Below, one piece after another: positions 55,957-64,000 of a DNA stretch of 64,000 nt. How positions within the stretch are numbered: the stretch's first letter is position 1; every line of letters starts with the position of its first letter. The DNA comes from Lactuca virosa (taxonomy: Eukaryota > Streptophyta > Magnoliopsida > Asterales > Asteraceae), in the NCBI GenBank assembly GCA_928212115.1, contig CAKMRJ010003334.1, positions 17,636,271 through 17,700,270 of the forward strand, given 5' to 3'. Under the pieces are notes generated by a model. The model did not search any database, was not told the origin of the DNA, and saw only the letters and a list, made by a program, of their open reading frames with translations. The translations under genes were made by a program, and so were the position numbers.

Positions 55957-56032
<76 letters not shown>
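55951..56032. repeat. (TA)n microsatellite left of MITE
   Basis: About 80 bp of nearly pure TA, abutting the MITE. Confidence 0.95.
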
Positions 56033-56034
<2 letters not shown>

Positions 56035-56535
56035 GGTTTTGTAAAAATCGGCCTAGGCGGACTCTTACTGTCTACGATTAATGCTATTCGGCCGAGTTAG
56101 GCGTAGTCAGTCCTAGGTGGCTGTAGGCGATCCTAGGCGGCCCTAAGAGGTCATGGGCGGCCCCAGGCGGTCTAGACGGTCTAAACCGATAAAAAGTGAG
56201 ACAATAAAAAATTTCAAAATAAATCCCCGATTTGTCAAATTTATGATGTTGAGCGACTAAATTATGACGATTTTTGACTAAGACTCTTAAAATGATCCCC
56301 ATTTAGTTTAAAAATTATTATATACAATGATTTAAATATTTAGACGATTGAATATGCCAAATTTTTATGGTTTTTTACTTATTTTGTTAGGATATATGTA
56401 ATATTTAATTTAAAAATAAATAAATTCTATTTCAATTAAGGGTCTCTACCTAGGCACCGATTAATTCCCGCCTAGACCGATGAGTCCGTTAACCCCAGTT
56501 GACCGCTAGATCACCGCTACCGACTTTTACGACCT

Positions 56536-56536
<1 letters not shown>
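56033..56536. mobile_element. MITE, hAT-like, with CCTAGGCGG subterminal repeats
   Basis: About 504 bp bounded on both sides by (TA)n. The imperfect terminal inverted repeat is GTAAAAATCGG on the left and GTAAAAGTCGG (complement of the right end). Next to the left end CCTAGGCGG and variants (CCTAGGTGG, CCCAGGCGG, TCTAGACGG) occur at least six times in 130 bp; inverted forms occur near the right end. No ORF. Confidence 0.65.
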
Positions 56537-56537
<1 letters not shown>

Positions 56538-56608
<71 letters not shown>

Positions 56609-56611
56609 CAA
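56538..56611. repeat. (TA)n and (CA)n right of MITE
   Basis: About 60 bp (TA)n then (AC)n. Confidence 0.95.
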
Positions 56612-57005
56612 TAAATGTTTGACAACGCAAAACGACGACGCTAAATAGCTCATTTGGCGAATAATTTCTTGCGGGGAAATAATAATTAGATTTTATCATT
56701 AGTTATTATGTAAAAAAATAACCACTTTTAAATAAGATATTTATACTTAGGCCTTATATTTATATTGCATGTTTATATATTTAATGTAAACTAATTAATA
56801 TCGGTGTCTAGTTTAAAAAATTTAAATTAATTTATATACATGAATTTAATATTTTAAAGTTATCATTATGTTCCAAATTAATTTTCTTCATAAACTTCCT
56901 TAATTCATATCTTCAAACTTTTGACAGGTATTAATGATATTTATGTATAACTGATTTGTACAAAACGTTTTGTAACTTATACATCTTAAAATTCAAGATA
57001 TGACT

Positions 57006-57058
<53 letters not shown>

Positions 57059-57289
57059 CTAATAAAAGAATAACTTTAATCTCATTTTGCTATGTATCAG
57101 TCTAATACAACTCGTCATTAATATTATGTCACGTGTCAGAGATATATATTAGGTAAATAACTATCACAATTAATGACGTTAAAGTTTTAAATAATAGATT
57201 TTAAACTTTTTATAGAAACATCTGTTTTTTGTAATTAAATGTTAAATTTGAGGTTATAACTAACTTTAAAATTTTGGTATATCACTTAA
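56612..57289. other. AT-rich stretch with (TA)n at 57011-57054
   Basis: No gene. The part after the (TA)n (TACTAATAAAAG ... GTCACGTGTCAG) resembles the 5' region of a plus-strand Helitron, but no clean TC end is present. Confidence 0.4.
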
Positions 57290-59144
57290 CTAGATTATAA
57301 CACGCGTTAAAGGCGGGGAACACATAAAAAACATGCAAATGTCTACAGACATTGCATAATAATTCTTAAAATTTTTTTATGGTTATTGGTATTATTGAAA
57401 TGTGTAGAAGATAAATTGAAATCGATAAATATCTATAATCATTGAAGAAACTCTTTGTAGACAACATTTTTTGTTTTATTAGTTAAACGACATTCCTCGT
57501 CACATATGAATACCTTCAAAATCATAGATTATTACATTAGTGTAATTTGACGAATTATTTATGGGTACAACATTATCTAAAAACTTTATATATGGAAAAT
57601 ACAAATTAAAATCGGTTGAAATTATGGATAAAATTAATGACGATTAAAATTTTAGATTACGATTGAACTGGGTGAAATTATGGATAAAATTAACGACGAT
57701 TAAATTTGTAGATTACGATTGAATCAATTTTTTTTAAATTTGATAAAAGAAACACGTAACGCGTAAGAACTTTGTATTAGACTTGGCGCAACTTTGAATA
57801 ATTTTGGTATATCATCGATGTAATTTGGTATATATTTATCAATTATATGAAATATCAAATAATGACATTTCATTACTACTATGATAATTTAGTTTATATA
57901 TTGCATTTTTACAACTGTTAACGGTCTTATTTTTTTTAATAACCGTAACGCTTTTACTAATTGTATTTCTTAAAAATTTCCTAATATCTTATAATTTTTT
58001 ATGTTACTTTATAATTTTCATAACAATGCTATTTTCAAGATTGATTATCTTATATATAGGCATATTGACAAGTTTTATTATTTTATATAAGAAAAGTAAT
58101 AATTATAATGGGGCAACATTACTTAAAAATAAATGCATTAAATACTTTTGGATGGAAAAAATCAGGATCATTAAAAAAATTTATATATGGAAAATACAAT
58201 AAATTGGGTGAAATTATGGATGAACTTAATGACGATTAAATTGGTAGATTGCGATTGAATCCGATTTTAGAAAATTTAAATTTGATAAAGGAAACGTGTA
58301 AGTAATCAAAATAAAAAAATTTATAGATATAAGGAAAATACAAATTTAAATTTGATAAAGGAACGGGTAAGAAATCAATGCTTGACATATTTTTGGATGG
58401 AGAAAAGTCACTATGCTTTTCTCATGGGCATTTTATCAAACATGTAGAGTGCAACATCAAATGTAAGGTTAAAAAGACAAAAGTATAAGATTGAAAAACT
58501 AATACTAACGTTTACAATCAAGATTATTCATGCATTCAAAGATCACAGTCAAATACAACACTAATAAGAATAAAAAAATCGAATACAGTTAATAAAAATT
58601 AAGAACATCATATTAAAGATGGAACCTAGATGACGAATGTGATGCTGCAAAGGGTGATGTTGTTCGACCATGATGCTGCAAAGGGTCTGAAGAAAATATA
58701 ACGTACGAAGAAGAGCACATGATTTATACATAACTTTCAACAATGATTATGGAAAAGATATCATATTCAAATTCTTTGATTCTTTAAAATTGAGCGATAA
58801 TATCTCGTAATCTTGTAGATACGTTTCATATAATAAATGTGAATTGAAAGAATATACAAAAGGAGCCAGCTAAGAACGTGATTTTTATTAGGAAGAAACG
58901 AAATTTACTTTCAAAAATTATGATAAGGTTTAAATGAGTTGAATACATTCCTTTTATAAATGATATTAACATTAAATCACTTAGTTAAACTTTCAGATTT
59001 AGACAATATTAATTTAATTTAATTTAATTTTAGGATGACATCATCAAAATGATCCAAATGTTGAAATTAATCAAAATAACACAATGAATGACCCTAATTA
59101 TTGAACGTGATGTCGTCAGGTTTCTCTTTTAATATATATAAAGA
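57290..59144 (-). mobile_element. Helitron H2, non-autonomous, complete (1,855 bp)
   Basis: The element-strand 5' end at 59144 reads TCTTTATATATATTAAAAG, preceded by A. The 3' end at 57290-57293 is TTATAATCTAG followed by T, with a decayed hairpin (CACGC/GCGGG arms, 57301-57317) just before it. So it sits precisely between A and T, as Helitrons do. No ORF for a Rep/helicase; inside, phrases such as GGTGAAATTATGGATAAA are repeated two or three times (about 57670, 58207). Confidence 0.7.
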
Positions 59145-59255
59145 TTAATAATTTATTTCAAATTATTTATTTAAAATAATTGATTAATAATTATGAATTT
59201 TTACAATGAAAGTTTAATTAGTTTTGTAACCGTGGTTCTCATGGGTTATAAAGTA

Positions 59256-59325
<70 letters not shown>

Positions 59326-59602
59326 TATAATGAATTTTGTATGCACAACTTTATGTCATTATTCAATAATGAATAAATGAATACTCATAGGTTAAAACTA
59401 AAATTAAAATTACTATAAAAATGCACATACATAAATTTATAATAGAAGTATAACATTCTAACGAATATATGAACAATCAAACGTTAATATTCATATTAGA
59501 ATTACTTCAACAATACACATATACAACATTCATTGTAGAATAATAACATAAACATAATATTTTTGCGTTTTCACACTATTTACTGTTTTTAGTTGAACTT
59601 AC

Positions 59603-59657
<55 letters not shown>

Positions 59658-60021
59658 CGTGTTAAATGCAAATTGATGTAATTTGCAGATTTTTAAAAAT
59701 ACAACATTGGAATAGGAAAAAAATAAAAGTATGATGCTATAATAAACAAATCAATGAAAGTCATTGTAATTTCTTGCATTTAACCTTAATAATTTTTTAA
59801 AGATAAATAGATTAGAAAAAACTTTGATTTCTTCATTGTTCTCATTCAAACTATCATCTTTATTCTTTCTTCATATAAAACTTCATTAAACCAATTAGCT
59901 TTTTCCGAAGCTTATTATCATATAAAAACCCTGAAACCACATCATTATATGGCTAGTGGTTGTGGACAACATGTAATAACATGTTAAGGCACTAAAAATG
60001 TGTCACCTCACATGCCATGTC
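59145..60021. other. AT-rich DNA with two (TA)n arrays
   Basis: (TA)n at 59260-59323 and 59607-59652. At 59218-59245 the minus strand reads like a decayed Helitron 3' end (ACCCATG ... CCACGGTT ... CTAA|T). No gene seen. Confidence 0.45.
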
Positions 60022-60302
60022 TGTAACATCCCAAAAATCATGATAAAATTTTTTATTTTTCAAAAACTATTTTCATAAACCACAAGTCATATAAAACATT
60101 GTTTCCAAACATAGTCATAAAATCAGAGTATCCAATAACATCTATCAATCATAAATCCCAACGATGATGTGTATAATTATGCATTCGCCTTGCCCCGATC
60201 ATCTGATATACCTGAAACCACAAAACCAAACTGTAAGCCAAAGATTAGTGAGTTTCCCCAAAATACCCCACATAACAAAACATATAGAAACATGCATACT
60301 AA

Positions 60303-60424
60303 GTCTACAGTCATCAGAGTGGATTACCCTCGGGTCCACCGTCATCGGACTGGATTAACTCTGACCCATAATTATCGGACTGGATTGCTCCGGCCTACAG
60401 TCATCGGACTGGATTGCCGTGGGT
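60303..60424. repeat. Minisatellite of G6 LTR
   Basis: Four units of about 29-31 bp with the core GTCATCGGACTGGATT. Confidence 0.85.
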
Positions 60425-60579
60425 TTGTTGGCTTACAACAAAGAGTAAAGGTGGAAAACGGGTTGTGTCGTGTCGAAACTTAAACAGGCTGGAAATACGT
60501 GACACGTACACGACCTGTTTATTAAACGGGTCAAAAATTGTTGACCTGAACTCGACACGTATAAAACACTCTAACCCAA

Positions 60580-60665
60580 CACGACCTGTTTAACCCATGT
60601 AACCCGTTTAACCCATGTAACCCGTTTAACCTATTTTACCCGTTTAACCCGTTTTACCCATTTAA
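60580..60665. repeat. hAT subterminal repeats, left
   Basis: Eight or so copies of AACCCGTTT/AACCCATGT in tandem. The right subterminal region (about 63612-63770) has ACGGGTT, ACCCATTT and CGTGTCG repeats in inverse orientation. Confidence 0.8.
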
Positions 60666-61158
60666 AGAATAAAATTTCCTAAATTTTACATCAGGAAAAT
60701 AAACAACCAAATCAGTAGATCAAAACTTAAAGTGCACAAGTTAAAGCATTACACATTCAAAGTATTAAGTGAAGTTTACAACCTAAAATAATACCAAGTT
60801 TCCAAAACATCAAACATCCACAACATTAAAAAAAATACAAGTAATACGAGAATTCAACTTCAAATCTTTAACCTAAACCAGAATGTTGAGTTTGAATACT
60901 AGGAGTACTTGGTACATCACTTTCATCTTCATTCACATCGCCAATCTTCATTGTTAAAGTCTGTTTGCATAACGCCTCAAATCTGGATGCATTGAACCTA
61001 CAAATACAAAAAATGATATTAGCATTACTTTCATATTAAATGCAGTTTTTTTTTTTTGTAAATGCAGTTTTTATAAATGCATAATTTTAAATGCAGTTTT
61101 TTTGTAAATGCAAAATTTTATCTCTTTAAAAAATGCAGATTTTACTCTTAATATCTGT

Positions 61159-63177
61159 TTAAATGCAGTTTTTTTGTATATACAAAATTTTATAAATGCA
61201 GATTTTACCTTCACTAAAAACCAAATCTCTAAGACAAACCAATGCTTCAGCAGCATTTGCCTTCAATGAACTACGATAGGCATCAAGAACTCTTCCTCCA
61301 ATACTGAAAACATATTTGGAAACAACAGTAGATATTGGGATGGCCAAAATATCTCTAGCCATTTGAGAAACAATGGGATACCGTCCTTGAAGATGTTTGC
61401 AATACTCCAACACATTCAAATCACCCGTACGAGGTAATTTTGGCTCCTCTAGGTAAGATTGCAGCTCAGATTTACCACCAGTAGTAAATTCACAACTAAA
61501 GAAATCATCAAAATCCTAACAAAAATGTAGAAGTTAGGCAAATACAAAAAAAATAACAAAATAAGATAGGAGCAAATTATTACCGTCATATATGTGTCTG
61601 ACTTATCATTGGCAACACCAGAATGAGATGAGCTTTCATTTGTCTTGGTTGTAGCACTAACAGCCGCATACTCATCAAACAAGGAAAATAATTTTTTCTT
61701 AAACAAATCCAACTCAACAACAAAAGATGAACCATATATCTTTTTGAAAGCCCATTCAATAAAATGAAACTTGTAACGGGGATAAAAAAACAATGGCAAT
61801 GCCCATAATAGTGCTAAACTCACACCAATACTTGTCAAACTTCAAATGCATATTTTTAGCCATGTTCTTTATAAAAGTATCAACATTTTCCTTCTCTTCT
61901 TGCAAAAGCAATCTTATCTTTAAAACATTAGGAAAATAAATATTGGAAGTTGGATACTTAGAACCTGAAAAAGCTAAAGTCACATCATGGAAAACTTGCA
62001 AAAAGTTGCAAAATTTTTCAATCCTACTCCACTCTTCGAAGCTTGGGCAATGAACATAGTTTGCATCAGTCTTTGCCAAATGAAGAATTGCTTTTTTTTT
62101 ATATAATGCACTATCTAACATGTGATACGTAGAATTCCAACAAGTTGGAACATCTTGCCTTAGCCCTCTTGTGGACTCAAGGCCAGCATATTGAACAGAA
62201 CGCAAAAATGATTTTTTCCGAGATTGAGAACCTTTGCAATACTTAACAATATCTCTCACCTTAACGATAGCTCCATCTAATTCTTTTAAGCCATCTTGTA
62301 CAATCAAATTAAGGATGTGAGCACAACAACGAACATGAAAATAATCACCATCAGACATCAAATTCAAATCAAACTTCAGTGCATTAGCCATAGAATCATT
62401 TGCAGAGGCATTATCTAAGGTTATGGAAACTATTTTCTTATCAATTCCCCATTGTTTTAACAAGCCACAAACTCTTTCAGCTAAGGAAGCACCATTATGG
62501 GGAGGGGGCATAGAAGTAAAAGCTAAAATTCATTTTTGCAAGCACCAATTATGATCAACAAAGTGACCAGAAACAAGTTGCAACAAATCACAAAGCTTTG
62601 ATTTCTCAATTGAACACATGTTGAATATTTCTTTTTTTATGTTATTTCTGCAAAATGTTTTAACTTCTGGATATAAGTAAGCAAAAAATTTCCTAATACC
62701 TTCATATTCTACAAATTGAAAAGGAAGATTATGTCTAGCAATAGCAACAGCAACCAACTCACGAAATTCATCAGCTTTAAAAGTAGCAGATCTAGTACCC
62801 AAAGACCCTTTCAAATTAGATTGTATAAGAAGCTGTCCAACATCTTTATAACTTTTGTGTTTCAAATCACAAGCCCTTTTGTGCCTAAGTAGATTCCCTG
62901 TCCCGTGACTACTTTCAGCTATATACGTAGTCCCACATTTCTTGCATTTGCACAACATATTTCCCTTACTATCTGACTCTTTAAGTATTTCAAAGGCTTT
63001 CCAAACACGAGAAGTAAGCTTACATTTTCGTTTGACAGGGTTACCAGAAAAATTCGGTTTATGCATATTCTAATTAGAAATTGGTGGTGCACTACCAACC
63101 TCCTCTTCCATCTCATCTCCTATTTCGTCATCAGAGACATCAATTTCATCACCAGACAAGTTGATTGGTTCATCCAT
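61159..63177 (-). pseudogene. hAT transposase (BED zinc finger, RNase H-like, hATC), broken
   Basis: Cut-and-paste transposase, Ac/RICESLEEPER-like. Start ATG at 63175-63177 (MDEPINLSGDEID, acidic); one in-frame TAG at about 63070. BED finger at 62860-63010 (CKKC ... LLRHKRAC). A deletion after SKLCDLLQ joins straight to FVDHNW, removing the segment that holds the first catalytic Asp (SD-x-W box). A stop lies at about 62530. Then LDNASAN with the second Asp, CCAHILNLIV and CWNSTYHML (61756-62511); a frameshift in a run of A/T near 61790; a 68-nt intron; and the hATC dimerisation domain (DILAIPISTVVS ... FSIGGRVLDAYRSSL, 61159-61419). Inactive. Confidence 0.93.
61516..61583 (-). other. Predicted intron in hAT transposase (68 nt, GT-AG)
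   Basis: TATATGACG|GTAATAATTT ... TTTTTGTTAG|GATTTTGATG. T-rich; splicing joins DTYMT to DFDDFFSCEF and restores homology up to the hATC domain. Confidence 0.65.
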
Positions 63178-63516
63178 GGTTAACTTAACTGCAACAAAAA
63201 AAAACAGAACACATAAGAATAAAACCCAAGAATAAGGTAAACAAGTAACGACTGATATGTGGGAGGAAGTAAACCGGTAGATGCTGTGACTCACAAGGAA
63301 CGATTGAACGAACGACGTAAGAGGCAAACAAAGACGAGAATCGAGAGCATTTTCGTGGTTTCGTGGAGTGTGGAGTGTGTTTAGTGGTCACTGGTGTGCG
63401 GCTGGAAGGAAATAAATTAGGTCATCAGCTAATTAGGTCAAATAATCTCTTTATTAGCCCAATACCCTTTGAACACAATTACAGCCCAATATGTTTCTTT
63501 AGCCCAATACAATCTA

Positions 63517-63519
<3 letters not shown>

Positions 63520-63569
<50 letters not shown>
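63520..63569. repeat. (TA)n inside the hAT element
   Basis: About 50 bp pure TA upstream of the transposase start. Confidence 0.95.
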
Positions 63570-63574
<5 letters not shown>

Positions 63575-64000
63575 AAATATAAATTTTTTATAATATATAT
63601 ATAATTATATATAAACGGGTTATTTTCGTGTCGTTTTCGAATTGAAAATCTTAACCCTCACCTTACCCATTTAATATTCGTGTCGTGTCGTGTCAACCCA
63701 TTTAATTAAACTTGTCGAAATCTCTAACCCAAACCCATTTATTTCGTGTCGATTTCGGGTCGTGTCAATTTTTGCCACCTCTAACAAAGAGTAGTTAAGC
63801 CTCAACTCAACCACACTATGTCGACATATGCAACATATAACAATAACCAACAAGTACATGTAATCATACATATATACCAATCTAATAGATCACTACAACA
63901 TAGCAACATTCTATACACAATGATACATAATACAACCTAGTGGGCCGACATTAGTGCCTTCGGACCATGAGTACAGTGAGGAAAACTGACCTTATAGTCT

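Larger units (their letters stand above)
60446..63783 (-). mobile_element. hAT transposon, 3,338 bp, TSD ACAAAGAG
   Basis: Flanked by perfect 8-bp duplications ACAAAGAG at 60438-60445 and 63784-63791. Termini TAAAGGTGG and (complement) TAGAGGTGG. It codes for an Ac-like transposase on the minus strand. Subterminal regions carry many AACCCGTT and CGTGTCG repeats. Confidence 0.96.
60022..64000 (-). repeat. G6 LTR (chromovirus), split by hAT, runs off the window
   Basis: Outer edge TGTAACATCCC at 60022, no PBS beside it, so this is a 3' LTR or solo LTR of a minus-strand element. It has the conserved block at 60207-60254 and a minisatellite at 60303-60424 with GTCATCGGACTGGATT. Resumes at 63784 after the hAT element (CCTAGTGGGCCGACATTAGT is like the G2 LTR near 12770). 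Confidence 0.75.

Noticed and set aside
56517..56699. ORF with long Ile-Tyr run
   Set aside because: Translation of (TA)n; same for the ORF at 63363-63575.
59218..59245. Another Helitron 3' end (ACCCATG ... CCACGGTT ... CTAA|T, minus strand)
   Set aside because: Only four clean base pairs remain in the hairpin and no matching 5' end was seen; kept only as a remark.
60580..60665. Interstitial telomere repeat
   Set aside because: The unit is AACCCGTTT/AACCCATGT, not the plant telomere AAACCCT, and it sits in the hAT subterminal region.

Overview
The window looks like heterochromatic intergenic DNA of a flowering plant. It is packed with nested LTR retrotransposons, one hAT DNA transposon, Helitron ends, MITE-like elements and long (TA)n tracts. 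I found no intact host gene, tRNA or rRNA. Element style (Tekay-like chromoviruses, a 13 kb Sirevirus, copia LTRs beginning TGTTGGATTA) suggests Asteraceae, perhaps lettuce; this is inference from recollection, not a search.

Layout. (1) 1-9405: minus-strand Ty3/gypsy chromovirus G1 with a 3.1 kb LTR on the right (6269-9405), its other LTR cut by the window edge, a decayed gag-pol and an acidic leader ORF. (2) 9406-12091: AT-rich DNA with a Helitron 3' end (10269), a MITE-like repeat and a PIF/Harbinger accessory pseudogene. (3) 12092-18010: minus-strand chromovirus G2, cut off inside gag. (4) 18011-22969: minus-strand Ty1/copia C2, heavily decayed, with one LTR. (5) 23140-39422: plus-strand chromovirus G4. 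Its LTR was split by a complete 13.1 kb Sirevirus C3 (23810-36911, TSD GGATC). Its gag was entered by copia C5 (39423 to about 41080). (6) About 41081-50812: minus-strand chromovirus G3, carrying a solo G1-family LTR (43033-46166, TSD ATGCA) inside its integrase. (7) 50813-60021: AT-rich DNA with two Helitron 3' ends, one complete non-autonomous Helitron (57290-59144), a MITE with subterminal repeats and many (TA)n arrays. (8) 60022-64000: an LTR of a fourth chromovirus (G6) split by a complete hAT element (60446-63783, TSD ACAAAGAG).

Structures that standard annotation would miss: (a) the chromovirus LTRs each seem to carry a leader intron, with a donor downstream of the promoter and a conserved branch-point/acceptor block about 200 nt before the LTR end; (b) G2 and G3 share a 64-66 nt GT(GC)-AG intron exactly at the gag-protease junction, with an in-frame stop in the G3 copy, so splicing could set the Gag to Gag-Pol ratio; (c) paired short CpG palindromes lie at the same LTR positions in G2, G3 and G4, and at the same leader position in copia C2 and C5, but their sequence differs from element to element; (d) a minisatellite of unrelated unit sits at the same LTR position in four elements.

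All protein-coding elements here are damaged by frameshifts, stops, active-site changes or truncation. Mobility, if any, would depend on related copies elsewhere.
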